A DNA stretch of 64,000 nucleotides from Bacteroidota bacterium (GCA_016866355.1 VGMN01000002.1:62001-126000), one strand, 5' to 3'; positions 19,892 to 30,733 are shown, counted from the stretch's first letter. The notes: generated from the sequence alone by a model not told the origin. Numbers and translations: made by a program.

Positions 19892-22141
19892 GTGTTTAAT
19901 CGCAAACACCATCTCTTGACTGCACGTTATTATTTTTTGCTGTCTATTGTTTTACTGGTGCAAGCTTTCCAAGTTACTGCTCAGTTTACTCCTATTCCGT
20001 TAAATGGATTTTCACAAGATGTAATTGCTGAAGCAGGCCCCAATCCTGTGGCAACCACTACCATGGAAATTGATGGTTTGGCTAGTTCAAACAAAGTGAT
20101 GTATAGTGCTGCTTTTGCAGGATTTGCCTCTATAGCAGGGGGGCTGCCCGATAATGGCACCATCACTAATGCTGGGGATAGTTACCAACTAGCCTCTTAT
20201 ACGGGTAATAACGCATTATTTGTTAAACGCAACCAAACCTTTGAGTTAACGGTTGCCACCCCCGGCCCCTATGTAAAAATTCGTTTATTGGCTTTTTCTG
20301 CTGAGCAAGCTAGCACTATCAATGTAGGATTGGGTTTTTCGGATGGCTCCTTTTCACCCTATTTGACCAATTATGTATTGGCTGATTGGTTTAATGGTTC
20401 CACTAATATTGTATCACAAGGATTTGGTCGTGTAACCAGAACATCCACCGGGCCTTTTGTGGCAGATGGGGTGACTTCAAATAACCCGCGTTTTTATTTT
20501 GTAGAGATTGTACTCAACTGTGTAGATCGTGCTAAGCAATTAGAAAAAATAAGAATTAGTAATGTTTCAACTGGTACCAATGCTCCATTTCCCAATACTG
20601 TGATCATGGGTGCATCGGGTATTGCATTTTCGCAAACTATTACACCAACAATTATTGCTTCGGATTGTAACGGTCCAAATGGTAGTATAGCATTAAATGT
20701 AACAGGTTCTACTGGACCCTATAATTTTTCTTGGAATACTTCACCACTGCAAAGCAGTTCTACTGCTTCCAATTTGACTCCTGGTAATTACACTTGCACC
20801 ATCACAGATCTGGCTGGCTGTACTTCTTCTTTTAATGGAACTATTGTGCTTAATAATAACGCAACAATAACTGCTACAGCATCGCCTGCTTTAATCTGTG
20901 CCGGGGGATCAACTCAGTTAGGTATTAATGCTGGAGCGGGGGTGCTCACTGATTTTACATGGATGCCAGGTAATCTTACAGGATCCAGCCAAACAGTTTC
21001 TCCCGCTGCTACTACCACCTATATAGTTTCAGCTACTAATGCATTGGGGTGTAGCGCCGCCTCTCAAGTTACTGTTCAAGTCCAAAATAAGCCAGCAACG
21101 CCTGTTGTAAATCCTGTGTCAGTCTGCAGTGGCAGTAATGCTGTATTGGCGGTGAGCGCTCCTTCGCCAGCTTTAACATATAGCTGGTTCTCTGCTGCTA
21201 CTGGCGGGACTGCAATTCAAACTGGAAATTCCTATTCATTATCTGCGGTAACAGCACCTGCTACCTATTACGTAGAAGCTGCAAGCACAGCAGGATGCAT
21301 TAGTGACACGCGTGCAATTGCTACGCTTACCATCAATGCTATTCCAGCTGATGCGCAACTTAGTAATGTAAGTGTTTGTCCAGGTTCTGATGTTACATTG
21401 CAAGTTCAAAATGTGAATACGGCCACGGTTACTTACCGATGGTATCCTACTCAAACGGGTGGTACTCCGGTAGCTACAGGGTATAGTTTTTCATTTGTGG
21501 GTGTATCCGCACCTTCTACCTGGTATGTGGAGGGATTTAGTACTGCTGGTTGTATTAGTGCGGTTCGTACTCCCATACAAGTTACCTTGATCCCACGCCT
21601 AGCAATACCAGTGGTTACTGTCACTGCGATTTCTTTTTCGTCCCTAACTTTTTCTTGGGCAGCAATTACTGGGGCAACTGGCTACCAGGTTAGCACCAAC
21701 GGGGGTAGTACATTTAGTACACCCAGCACTGGGGCTACTGGTCTATCTCATACTATTGATGGGCTGCCTGGTAATACTACGGTTACATTATTGGTCAGAG
21801 CCATTGGCGCAAAAATTTGTGAAACTAGTTTACCTGCGGGTCCAGTTTCAGGCACTACTTTAAGTACCAGAGAAATATTTGTACCCAACGCATTTACGCC
21901 TAACAACGATGGCAAAAATGATATTGTCAAAGTATTCGGAAACTATATCAGTACCATTGATTTTAGAATTTTTAATCAATGGGGGCAATTAATTTTTCAA
22001 ACCACCGATTCCGCGCAAGGATGGGACGGTAAACATAAGGGCAAATTACAACCGGTGGGGGTCTACGCCTATGTTTTAAAAGTAGTACGTCGGGATGGAA
22101 CTACCGTTAATAAAAAAGGTTCAATAAATTTAATCCACTAA
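19892..22141 (+). CDS. Secreted Ig-like-repeat protein with gliding-motility-associated C-terminal (CHU_C, T9SS type B) domain
   Basis: 749 aa, GTG start, signal peptide; repeated VCSGSNAVLAVSAPSPALTYSWFSAATGGT modules; C-term VPNAFTPNNDGKNDIVKVFG...FRIFNQWGQLIFQT...GWDGKHKGKLQPVGVYAYVLKV. Confidence 0.9.
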   Translation: MFNRKHHLLTARYYFLLSIVLLVQAFQVTAQFTPIPLNGFSQDVIAEAGPNPVATTTMEIDGLASSNKVMYSAAFAGFASIAGGLPDNGTITNAGDSYQLASYTGNNALFVKRNQTFELTVATPGPYVKIRLLAFSAEQASTINVGLGFSDGSFSPYLTNYVLADWFNGSTNIVSQGFGRVTRTSTGPFVADGVTSNNPRFYFVEIVLNCVDRAKQLEKIRISNVSTGTNAPFPNTVIMGASGIAFSQTITPTIIASDCNGPNGSIALNVTGSTGPYNFSWNTSPLQSSSTASNLTPGNYTCTITDLAGCTSSFNGTIVLNNNATITATASPALICAGGSTQLGINAGAGVLTDFTWMPGNLTGSSQTVSPAATTTYIVSATNALGCSAASQVTVQVQNKPATPVVNPVSVCSGSNAVLAVSAPSPALTYSWFSAATGGTAIQTGNSYSLSAVTAPATYYVEAASTAGCISDTRAIATLTINAIPADAQLSNVSVCPGSDVTLQVQNVNTATVTYRWYPTQTGGTPVATGYSFSFVGVSAPSTWYVEGFSTAGCISAVRTPIQVTLIPRLAIPVVTVTAISFSSLTFSWAAITGATGYQVSTNGGSTFSTPSTGATGLSHTIDGLPGNTTVTLLVRAIGAKICETSLPAGPVSGTTLSTREIFVPNAFTPNNDGKNDIVKVFGNYISTIDFRIFNQWGQLIFQTTDSAQGWDGKHKGKLQPVGVYAYVLKVVRRDGTTVNKKGSINLIH

Positions 22142-22142
22142 C

Positions 22143-23144
22143 ATGAAAAGAGGTAGCCTGCTATTTTTTCTTTTGTTCAGTGGTTTGTGTTGGAGGGCTA
22201 TTGCCCAAACTGATCCACATTTTTCTCAATTCTACGCTTACCCATTGGGAATTAATCCTGGTTTAGCTGGAGTCAATGAAGGGGATTTTCGTGCTAACGC
22301 TGTGTACCGGACGCAATGGAGCCAGGTGATGACTCCGTTTGTTACAAAAGGTTTGTCTGCTGACATTGTCACTCCTAAAAATTTAAATTTTGGCATCAAC
22401 TTGCTAGATCAATCTGCTGGAGATGGAGGTTATCACTACCAACATGGCTACCTTACTATTGCATATAGTGGAGTTCGATTTGGAGAGGATGATAATCAAC
22501 AAATCACTTTTGGTATACAAGTAGGAGCACTTGCCAGAAAGTTTGACCCCAGCAATTTTCAGTTTGGTGATCAATGGAATTCAATTAGTGGATATGATCC
22601 CGGCGTTTCTAGTGCAGATCAACTACGAAGAACCTCTTCCAGCGACTTGGATTTAGGGGCAGGTGTTTCCTATGCTGATGCCAGAGAACTCCGTGCCTTG
22701 CGTTTTTTTGGTGGTATCGCAGCCTTCCATTTAAATCGGCCACAAGATCCCTTTGTTACGCAGTCTATAGCGCAATCATTACCTATGCGGTTGATTGCAC
22801 ACGGAGGTTTTCAATGGGCACTCACTGAGCGTCTCTCCATTACACCCCAGTTTATGGTAACAAAGCAGGGTACAGCCATGGAGCAGATGGCGGGTGTTTC
22901 AATCAGAACTCCCTTTGCTTCCTCCACTGATTTGGTGGCAGGGGTTAATTATCGTTTCAATGACGCATTGGTTCCTTATCTGGGTATTGGCTACCAGCAA
23001 TGGGTATTTGGATTTGCATATGATGTGGCTGCAGGGCAAATTGGCAAAGCGCTCCCTGGGACCAGTAGTTTAGAGGTTTCTCTTTCCTATACTGGCAGAA
23101 AAGCCGGCAGACCTATTCGTTATCTATCGTGCCCGCGCTTTTAA
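22143..23144 (+). CDS. PorP/SprF family type IX secretion system membrane protein
   Basis: 333 aa; QTDPHFSQFYAYPLGINPGLAGVNEGDFRANAVYRTQWSQV, beta-rich C-term with YLGIGYQQWVFGFAYDV. Confidence 0.92.
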   Translation: MKRGSLLFFLLFSGLCWRAIAQTDPHFSQFYAYPLGINPGLAGVNEGDFRANAVYRTQWSQVMTPFVTKGLSADIVTPKNLNFGINLLDQSAGDGGYHYQHGYLTIAYSGVRFGEDDNQQITFGIQVGALARKFDPSNFQFGDQWNSISGYDPGVSSADQLRRTSSSDLDLGAGVSYADARELRALRFFGGIAAFHLNRPQDPFVTQSIAQSLPMRLIAHGGFQWALTERLSITPQFMVTKQGTAMEQMAGVSIRTPFASSTDLVAGVNYRFNDALVPYLGIGYQQWVFGFAYDVAAGQIGKALPGTSSLEVSLSYTGRKAGRPIRYLSCPRF

Positions 23145-23212
23145 CCTTTGTAAATCAATTTTTTGCATTAAATCGGACCACCTCGCTTTCTATCAAAAAA
23201 CAGTTTTCATTT

Positions 23213-23244
23213 TTTGGTAGTTCAGCGTGTCATCTTTAACTTTG
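23213..23244 (+). promoter_or_regulatory. Bacteroidetes-type promoter for rpsL-rpsG
   Basis: TTTG-N20-TAACTTTG 25 nt upstream of rpsL ATG. Confidence 0.6.
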
Positions 23245-23268
23245 CTCTCCCAAAAATAAGGGTCTAGA

Positions 23269-23649
23269 ATGCCTACTATTCAACAGTTAGTAAGAAAAGG
23301 ACGTGAGATTATCAAGGCTAAGAGTAAATCAAGAGCACTCGATCAATGTCCACAACGCCGTGGTGTTTGCACCAGGGTTTACACAACTACTCCAAAAAAA
23401 CCAAACTCTGCCTTGCGTAAAGTGGCAAAAGTTCGTCTCACCAACAAGGTGGAGGTTATTGCTTATATCCCAGGAGAGGGCCACAACTTACAGGAGCACT
23501 CCATTGTATTAATCCGTGGTGGTCGTGTGAAAGATCTTCCAGGAGTGCGTTATCACATCGTGCGTGGTTCATTGGATACTGCCGGTGTAAAAGATCGTAA
23601 GAAGAGCCGTTCTAAATACGGTACCAAGAAAGAAAAAGCAAAAAAGTAA
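23269..23649 (+). CDS. rpsL: 30S ribosomal protein S12
   Basis: [12 protein letters not shown]...[57 protein letters not shown]. Confidence 0.98.
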   Translation: MPTIQQLVRKGREIIKAKSKSRALDQCPQRRGVCTRVYTTTPKKPNSALRKVAKVRLTNKVEVIAYIPGEGHNLQEHSIVLIRGGRVKDLPGVRYHIVRGSLDTAGVKDRKKSRSKYGTKKEKAKK

Positions 23650-23677
23650 TTTAAGAATTTCCTAATCGTACAATACC

Positions 23678-24145
23678 ATGCGTAAAGCACAAGCCAAAAA
23701 ACTTCCCTTAGCTCCTGACCCACGTTTTAACGATAAGCTCGTTACTCGATTTGTAAACAACTTAATGTGGGAAGGTAAAAAGAGTGGTGCATTCACTATT
23801 TTTTATACTGCACTAGAGAAAGTAGCTAAGCAAACCAGTGAAGATGGATATGAGGTTTGGAAAAAGGCCTTGGCCAATGTAGCCCCTGCTGTAGAAGTAC
23901 GCAGTCGTCGTATCGGAGGTGCTACTTTTCAAATTCCTTCAGAGGTGCGTCCTGACCGTCGTATTTCTCTAAGTATGAAATGGTTGATACGTTACAGCCG
24001 CGAAAGAAATGGTCGCAGCATGGCTGATAAATTAGCTAATGAAATTGTTGCAGCTAGCAAAGGTGAAGGTGCTGCATTTAAAAAGAAAGAAGATACGCAT
24101 CGAATGGCTGAGGCTAACAAAGCATTTGCTCACTTCCGCGTATAA
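23678..24145 (+). CDS. rpsG: 30S ribosomal protein S7
   Basis: [36 protein letters not shown]...[29 protein letters not shown]. Confidence 0.98.
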   Translation: MRKAQAKKLPLAPDPRFNDKLVTRFVNNLMWEGKKSGAFTIFYTALEKVAKQTSEDGYEVWKKALANVAPAVEVRSRRIGGATFQIPSEVRPDRRISLSMKWLIRYSRERNGRSMADKLANEIVAASKGEGAAFKKKEDTHRMAEANKAFAHFRV

Positions 24146-24170
24146 ATTTTTTTAATCGTATTATAACGAA

Positions 24171-24193
24171 CCCCGCAACTGCGGGGTTTTTTT
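24171..24193 (+). terminator. Rho-independent terminator after rpsG
   Basis: CCCCGC-AACT-GCGGGG followed by TTTTTTT. Confidence 0.9.
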
Positions 24194-24695
24194 ATACATC
24201 TCCTTCGGCAAAGGAAAGCGTTAGTGAAGAAAGGGTGGTATTCACTTTCCTGCAATGCACGCCAGCCGTTTCCAGCATTTTTCTGGAGGCAACAGCGCTA
24301 TCTTGTCCATTATATTTATCAGACAGATAAACTACTTCTTTGATGCCAGCTTGTATGATTGCTTTTGCACATTCATTACAAGGGAAAAGTGCAGTATATA
24401 TTCTGCAGCCATCAAGTGACATGCCGATATTATTTAAAATGGCATTTAACTCTGCATGACAGACATACGCGTATTTAGTATCCAGAAATTCACCTTGTTT
24501 GTCCCAAGGAAACGCATCGTCATTACAACCTGCAGGTAAGCCGTTATAGCCTGCTCCAACAATCTTGTTTTGCGGATTAACGATACAAGCACCAACTTGG
24601 GTGCCCGGGTCTTTGCTTCTGCGGGCAGAAAGGAGCGCTACTCCCATGAAGTATTCGTCCCAACTGATGTAGGACTCTCTTTTTTTAGTGGCCAA
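24192..24695 (-). CDS. dCMP deaminase family protein
   Basis: [47 protein letters not shown]. Confidence 0.92.
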   Translation of the reverse strand: MATKKRESYISWDEYFMGVALLSARRSKDPGTQVGACIVNPQNKIVGAGYNGLPAGCNDDAFPWDKQGEFLDTKYAYVCHAELNAILNNIGMSLDGCRIYTALFPCNECAKAIIQAGIKEVVYLSDKYNGQDSAVASRKMLETAGVHCRKVNTTLSSLTLSFAEGDV

Positions 24696-25920
24696 GTTTT
24701 TGCTGCAGATTTTGGTTAATTACCTCTAGAAATTCTTCTGTGTAGAGATAATGTTCCCCATGCTTCACTTTATTGCCATGTATACAAACTGCTAAATCTT
24801 TTGTCATTTTTCCTGACTCTACAGTTTCGATACAAACTTGTTCTAGTTTTTCACAAAAATCAATTAAGGAAGCATTATTGTCAAGTTTGCCTCTAAAAGT
24901 AAGTCCGCGTGTCCATGCAAATATGCTTGCTATTGGATTTGTACTTGTGGGTTTGCCAGCCTGGTGATCACGATAGTGACGCGTAACGGTCCCGTGTGCA
25001 GCTTCTGCTTCCATCGTTTTACCATCGGGTGTGATTAGTACGGATGTCATTAGTCCAAGGGATCCAAATCCTTGTGCTACTGTGTCACTTTGTACGTCCC
25101 CATCATAATTTTTACAAGCCCAAACAAAATTACCATTCCACTTTAACGCACTGGCAACCATATCGTCAATCAAGCGGTGCTCATATACAATACCCGCTGC
25201 TTCAAAGGAAGTTTTAAATTCTTGTTCAAAGATTTCTTGAAAAATATCTTTGAAACGTCCGTCATATTTTTTCAGGATGGTATTTTTTGTAGATAGGTAT
25301 AGTGGCCATTTTTTACTAAGTGCCATATTGAAACAGGAACGTGCAAAACCACGAATACTTTCCTCGGTATTATACATGGTCATGGCCACACCATCACCTT
25401 TAAAATTATACACTTCAAAGGTTTGTGGAGTGCCGCCATCCTCAGGAGTAAATGTCATAGTCAATTTACCCTTTCCTTTAATAACAGTGTCAGTGGCACG
25501 GTACTGGTCGCCAAAAGCATGTCTACCCACAATGATAGGCGCCGTCCAATTGGTCACTAACCGCGGAACATTACTAATTACAATAGGTTCTCTAAAGACT
25601 GTACCATCCAAAATATTTCGGATAGTTCCATTGGGGCTCTTCCACATTTGTTTCAATGAAAATTCCTTGACACGTGCCTCATCTGGAGTGATGGTAGCAC
25701 ATTTGATACCAACGCCGTATTTTTTAATGGCCTCTGCTGCATCAATTGTGACTTGATCATTTGTTTCATCTCGATGCTCAATTCCAAGGTCAAAGTATTT
25801 AATGTCTACTTTCAAATAAGGAGTAATCAACTTGTCTTTAATAAATTTCCAAATGATCCGGGTCATTTCATCGCCATCTAATTCTACAACCGGATTCTGT
25901 ACGTTGATTTTTTTTGTCAT
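24685..25920 (-). CDS. icd: NADP-dependent isocitrate dehydrogenase (eukaryotic-type, type II)
   Basis: 411 aa; [93 protein letters not shown]. Confidence 0.95.
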   Translation of the reverse strand: MTKKINVQNPVVELDGDEMTRIIWKFIKDKLITPYLKVDIKYFDLGIEHRDETNDQVTIDAAEAIKKYGVGIKCATITPDEARVKEFSLKQMWKSPNGTIRNILDGTVFREPIVISNVPRLVTNWTAPIIVGRHAFGDQYRATDTVIKGKGKLTMTFTPEDGGTPQTFEVYNFKGDGVAMTMYNTEESIRGFARSCFNMALSKKWPLYLSTKNTILKKYDGRFKDIFQEIFEQEFKTSFEAAGIVYEHRLIDDMVASALKWNGNFVWACKNYDGDVQSDTVAQGFGSLGLMTSVLITPDGKTMEAEAAHGTVTRHYRDHQAGKPTSTNPIASIFAWTRGLTFRGKLDNNASLIDFCEKLEQVCIETVESGKMTKDLAVCIHGNKVKHGEHYLYTEEFLEVINQNLQQKLGH

Positions 25921-25963
25921 ATTCTTCAGTTAACTGTTTTTTTGGAGTTGCAATATACCAACA

Positions 25964-26815
25964 TTAGCCTAACGCCACATCTAGTATCATCATTACTAAA
26001 AATCCAACAATAAAGCCTAGTACAGATCGGTCAGTGTAGCGATCACGTTGTGTTTCTGGTATCACTTCTTCTACCACCACAAAAATCATAGCACCGGCCG
26101 CAAATGCTAATGCAAAGGGAAGAATGTGTTGAACATATACCACGGCCAATGCTCCGATAACACCGGCAATTGGCTCTACAATAGCAGAAAGTTGGCCGTA
26201 CCAGAAACTTTTGAATCGGCTAACACCATTGCGACGCAGGGGCATTGAGACGGCAATTCCCTCGGGAAAATTTTGAATACCAATTCCAATGGCTAGCGTA
26301 ATGGCACCAACGAGTGAAGCGTTTTCCATCCCAAGTGAAGCTGCTCCAAATAACACCCCCACCGCCAGTCCCTCAGGAATATTGTGAAGAGTAATTGCTA
26401 ATATCAGTAGTGTAGTTTTGTGGAATTTACTTTGAATCCCCTCTGTTTCTTCCACCCCAAAGTTGATGTGTAAGTGCGGCGTGAATTTATCAAGTGCGTA
26501 AATAAAAAGTGCGCCAGCTAAAAATCCAACGGCGGCTGGCATCCACTTTAAACCAGGATACATGTGCTCAGACATCTCAATCGCAGGATTTAAAAGTGAC
26601 CAGAAACTAGCAGCCACCATCACACCTCCTGTAAATCCCAACATGGGATCAAGTATTGAACGACTCATTGATTTAAAAAAGAACACAAGAGATGCGCCAA
26701 GTGCGGTAACCAGCCAGGTAAATGTGGTGGCCAACAAAGCTGCCCAAATGGGACCTACCGAGGATAGAAATTGTTGTAATTGTTCCATAGCACTAATCAA
26801 TTTATTGCCCTTCAA
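25964..26815 (-). CDS. ZIP family metal transporter
   Basis: 283 aa; TLHNIPEGLAVGVLFG, GIQNFPEGIAVSMPLRRNG, FVVVEEVIPE. Confidence 0.92.
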   Translation of the reverse strand: MKGNKLISAMEQLQQFLSSVGPIWAALLATTFTWLVTALGASLVFFFKSMSRSILDPMLGFTGGVMVAASFWSLLNPAIEMSEHMYPGLKWMPAAVGFLAGALFIYALDKFTPHLHINFGVEETEGIQSKFHKTTLLILAITLHNIPEGLAVGVLFGAASLGMENASLVGAITLAIGIGIQNFPEGIAVSMPLRRNGVSRFKSFWYGQLSAIVEPIAGVIGALAVVYVQHILPFALAFAAGAMIFVVVEEVIPETQRDRYTDRSVLGFIVGFLVMMILDVALG

Positions 26816-26880
26816 AATTACTGATTTGTGTTAAGCGGATAAAGACTTCTATTTCCCAATAAAAGGGTAAATTGGGTGCA

Positions 26881-27843
26881 ATGATGCGCTGGCGATTTCA
26901 ATGGCTGATTGTAGTATTCCTCTTGGTAGCTGCCGGTTGTACTGAGAAGAAAAAAATATTGCTTTCTGGTGAGGAACCAGTAGCTATCAATGACTTTATT
27001 AGCTTTTTTACGCCACTTGCCAGGCCGCTCACCATTCCGGATACGGTGTTGGCTAAGAAGTTTCCAGGTTCCTTATCCATCAGTATTCCTGTTTTGAAAA
27101 GTATTATACCTGATTCCATTTTGGGTACGTTTATCAATAAAAAAGATAAACCTCAATTTCATGCTATTGGAAGCATCGAAGTGCCAGATGCGGAAACGTA
27201 TATTTTAATCCACTATACAAGCCGCATTAGACGTTTTATTTGGGTGCTAGTTTTTACTAAAGAACCTGTTTTTCAGTCGGCTACTTCTTTTTTTTATCCC
27301 TTGCCAAAAAAGGGTATTCAGCAATCATTATTGGTAGATCGAAAATTTCTCTTCACTTTACTTCAATTGAGAAAAAATGCGGATGCTACCCTAAGCGAGG
27401 GCAAATCGGTTTATGTCTATAACCAGGCGGCCAAGCAATTCATGTTGATTATGACGGAAGCATTGGATGATAAAGCAGTTGAGCTGATAAACCCAATTGA
27501 TACGCTACCGTCCACGCGTAAATACTCGGCTGATTATACACAGGGAGAAATGAATGTAGTCTCGATACGCGATGGACGAAAACAAGATCGTTTCTCTTTT
27601 TTTATTCACTTTGAAAAAAGAAATGGAGATTGTACAGGGGAGTTAAAGGGCGAAGCTTTTTGGAAGTCACCTACTAAAGCTGAATATAGACAGGCAGGAG
27701 ATCCATGCGTGTTACAATTTGCTTTCACAAGTAATGGGGTACGGTTGCAGGAACAAAATTGCGGATCTCGCCGTGATACCGGGTGTTTGTTTGATGGTTC
27801 CTTTGTTCGTAAAAAATCCACGCGTGTAAAAAAGAAAAACTAA
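26881..27843 (+). CDS. Hypothetical lipoprotein
   Basis: lipobox LLVAAGC near N-terminus; no recognisable domain. Confidence 0.65.
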   Translation: MMRWRFQWLIVVFLLVAAGCTEKKKILLSGEEPVAINDFISFFTPLARPLTIPDTVLAKKFPGSLSISIPVLKSIIPDSILGTFINKKDKPQFHAIGSIEVPDAETYILIHYTSRIRRFIWVLVFTKEPVFQSATSFFYPLPKKGIQQSLLVDRKFLFTLLQLRKNADATLSEGKSVYVYNQAAKQFMLIMTEALDDKAVELINPIDTLPSTRKYSADYTQGEMNVVSIRDGRKQDRFSFFIHFEKRNGDCTGELKGEAFWKSPTKAEYRQAGDPCVLQFAFTSNGVRLQEQNCGSRRDTGCLFDGSFVRKKSTRVKKKN

Positions 27844-27872
27844 ATTGCAGCTTCGTGTAAAAAAGACACATT

Positions 27873-29528
27873 ATGAGTTTTTCTCCTTATAAAGTTTCCT
27901 ATTCAATACAGGACCAATTTAGTAAGAGTGTAGCTTATTTTTCAATGGAATTTGCGGTCCATCAACCATTGAAAATTTACAGTGGAGGCCTGGGATTTTT
28001 GGCAGGTTCTCACTTGCGAAGTGCCTACGAATTGCAGCAAAACATGATAGGTATTGGGATACTCTGGAAATACGGCTATTATGACCAGGCTCGTAATCAA
28101 GACCAAACATTAAATGTTACCTGGCACGAAAAAGAGTACAGCTTTTTGGAAGATACAGGCATTAAATTTCAAGTAACCATTCACGAACATTCGGTATGGG
28201 TCAAAGCCTTGTACCTGAATCCAGCTACTTTTAAAACTGCCCCCTTATTTTTATTAACTACAGATTTACCGGAGAACGATTACGTTTCTCAAACAATCAC
28301 CCATCGTTTGTATGACGCTAATGTGGCAACTAAAGTGGCTCAGTTCATTTTGCTAGGGGTAGGGGGAGCCAAGTTGATTGACTTGTTAGGTATTCAGCCG
28401 GAACGGTATCATCTCAATGAGGCCCATGCTATTTCTGCTGCATTTTATTTGTATAGAAAGTTTGATCAAAACCTGGAAGAGGTGAAAAAACGAGTAGTTT
28501 TCACCACACATACTCCCGAGGAAGCAGGTAATGAAAAGCATGATATTTATCTCTGTCATCGCATGAGTTATTTCTGCGGGCTAACAGTCGAAGCCGTAAA
28601 AGAGTTGATTGGTGATGATGCAGATATGTTCAATCATTCTCTGGCAGCACTTCGTTTTGCTCGTCTTTCAAACGGGGTTTCAAAATTGCATGGAGAGGTA
28701 TCCAGAAAAATGTGGGGAAAGAAAGAGGGCATCTGTCCGATTATTTCCATTACCAATGCCCAGAATTGGCGTTATTGGGCGGATAAACAATTGTACAGGT
28801 TCATGGAGGCAGGTGACAATTATGGAATCGATGACAGGAAACAATATTTGAAGAAAAGGGCTTTTGAGCTGGTGGCTGATCAAACGGGTAAACTTTTTAA
28901 TCCCGCTGTATTTACCATAGTGTGGGCTCGTCGATTTGCTGGTTATAAAAGAGCCGGATTAATTACCACGCACGAAGAGCGTTTTGCTAAATTAATGTCA
29001 AACAAACGCTATCCTGTTCAATTAATTTGGGCGGGCAAGCCGTATCCAATGGATCATCCTGCTATTAGCGAATTCAATCAATTGGTGCACTTAAGCAAGC
29101 AGCATAAAAATATGGCTGTTTTAATTGGGTACGAACTTACACTGTCCAAACGTTTAAAACAGGCTGCTGATTGTTGGCTTAATAATCCTCGTGTTCCCCG
29201 GGAAGCATCAGGAACCAGTGGCATGACAGCCGCTATGAGTGGTGCCATTAATTTTTCTACTGATGATGGTTGGATTCCAGAGTTTATCAATCATGGACAT
29301 AATGGTTTTGTAGTGCCTAAGGCAGATTACGAAAACATGGCAGTGCACGAGCAGGATGAATATGACCTGAACAAGCTTTACGATATTTTGGAAAAAGAAA
29401 TTCTACCGCTCTACTACGATAATTATGACACCTGGCGTCAGGTAATGAAAAATGGAATGCAAGACGTTCGCTTTGCATTTGATAGCAACCGAATGGCAGC
29501 AGAATATTACAACCTACTTTACGCTTGA
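27873..29528 (+). CDS. Alpha-glucan phosphorylase family (GT35-like) protein with substituted PLP lysine
   Basis: 551 aa; LNEAHAISAAFYLYRKF, VVFTTHTPEEAGNEKHD, LSNGVSKLHGEVSRKMW, VWARRFAGYKRAGLI, EASGTSGMTAAMSGAINFSTDDGW. Confidence 0.85.
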   Translation: MSFSPYKVSYSIQDQFSKSVAYFSMEFAVHQPLKIYSGGLGFLAGSHLRSAYELQQNMIGIGILWKYGYYDQARNQDQTLNVTWHEKEYSFLEDTGIKFQVTIHEHSVWVKALYLNPATFKTAPLFLLTTDLPENDYVSQTITHRLYDANVATKVAQFILLGVGGAKLIDLLGIQPERYHLNEAHAISAAFYLYRKFDQNLEEVKKRVVFTTHTPEEAGNEKHDIYLCHRMSYFCGLTVEAVKELIGDDADMFNHSLAALRFARLSNGVSKLHGEVSRKMWGKKEGICPIISITNAQNWRYWADKQLYRFMEAGDNYGIDDRKQYLKKRAFELVADQTGKLFNPAVFTIVWARRFAGYKRAGLITTHEERFAKLMSNKRYPVQLIWAGKPYPMDHPAISEFNQLVHLSKQHKNMAVLIGYELTLSKRLKQAADCWLNNPRVPREASGTSGMTAAMSGAINFSTDDGWIPEFINHGHNGFVVPKADYENMAVHEQDEYDLNKLYDILEKEILPLYYDNYDTWRQVMKNGMQDVRFAFDSNRMAAEYYNLLYA

Positions 29529-30733
29529 TAGGTTTCTAGGAGTGAGTCAATGGTAGTCGTATCTGGAATCAGGGTTAATAAGCGTTCAATCACCCCTTCT
29601 ACCAGCGCATCTGGACAAGAGGCGCCACTGGTTAACAGTATTCGTAATGGCCTTTTATTGGGCAAAAAATTTGAAGTTATTTTTTCAACATGGGCATGCA
29701 TATCGTAATGCATGATGGAATTTTCATCGCTGATTTTCTGTGCATTCTCAATGTAATAAGTAGGTAGTTGTAATTCGCATAGTTCTACTAAATGAGACGT
29801 GTTGGAGGAGTTGTATCCGCCAACAACAATGGCTAAGTCAGCAGGATTTTGTAATAAACCTTGTACGGCAGTTTGATTATCCAGGGTGGCATAACATAGC
29901 GTATCACGGGTATCGGCTACCTGCTCTTCTTTGCCTTCTTTTTCCAAAATTGTTTTTTTCAAAAAGTCAGCTATAGCCTGTGTGTCACTGGCTAACATGG
30001 TGGTTTGATTAACTACACCGATGCGTTTTAGATCTTGGGATGGATCAAAGTTTACCGAGAATTGATTTTTAAAACAGGTAAAAAAATCAGCAATAGGTTT
30101 ATCACCCCGAATAAATTCTGCGAGCACTTTAGCCTCTTCCATATCTTTTATAACCAGGGCAGGGCCGTGTGCAGCAGCATGTGAAAATGTTGCGCGTGTT
30201 TCCTCATGCGTTGGTTTCCCATGAATGATCACCGTAAAATTCTTTTTTGCAATAGCCTCACTGCGATTCCAAACTTTTTCTACAAAGGGACAGGTGGTAT
30301 TGTATTGTTCAGTAGTAATACCTCGGGCATGTAGCTGTTTTTCAATTTCCAGTGTAGTGCCAAAAGCGGGAATTAGTACTATGTCCTCTTTATGAAGCTC
30401 GGCAAAAGGGATCAGCGTTTGCCCGGATGTGTCTTGTAAAAAGCGAATACCTCTTGCCTGTAAGTCAGCATTTACCTGTGGATTGTGGATCATTTCGCCA
30501 AGCAAAAAAATCCGCTTGCCCGGATGATTATCAAGGGTACGAAATGCAATTTCTATGGCATTTTCTACCCCATAGCAGAATCCAAAATGTCTGGCCAATG
30601 AAATTTGAAATGATCCAAAATCAAGCAGCGTAGGTGTGAAGTCCTTTTTCATCCTATCCTGCTCCTTCCTTTTTTTCTTGATCGCACTGATCAGTGGACT
30701 ACGATAAATGATCGGTACGTCAAAGCTTTTCAT
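29519..30733 (-). CDS. ispH: 4-hydroxy-3-methylbut-2-enyl diphosphate reductase
   Basis: GFCYGVENAIEIAFR, LGEMIHNPQVNADLQARGI, TTCPFVEKVWN, VVGGYNSSNTSHLVELC, LTSGASCPDALVEGVIERL; start set at an internal ATG (30733) or later. Confidence 0.93.
   Translation of the reverse strand: MKSFDVPIIYRSPLISAIKKKRKEQDRMKKDFTPTLLDFGSFQISLARHFGFCYGVENAIEIAFRTLDNHPGKRIFLLGEMIHNPQVNADLQARGIRFLQDTSGQTLIPFAELHKEDIVLIPAFGTTLEIEKQLHARGITTEQYNTTCPFVEKVWNRSEAIAKKNFTVIIHGKPTHEETRATFSHAAAHGPALVIKDMEEAKVLAEFIRGDKPIADFFTCFKNQFSVNFDPSQDLKRIGVVNQTTMLASDTQAIADFLKKTILEKEGKEEQVADTRDTLCYATLDNQTAVQGLLQNPADLAIVVGGYNSSNTSHLVELCELQLPTYYIENAQKISDENSIMHYDMHAHVEKITSNFLPNKRPLRILLTSGASCPDALVEGVIERLLTLIPDTTTIDSLLETYQA

Noticed and set aside
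19892-22141. Repeat-rich gene considered as a possible recombination or toxin cassette
   Set aside because: Explained by ordinary Ig-like modules and a T9SS CHU_C domain; no toxin domain seen.
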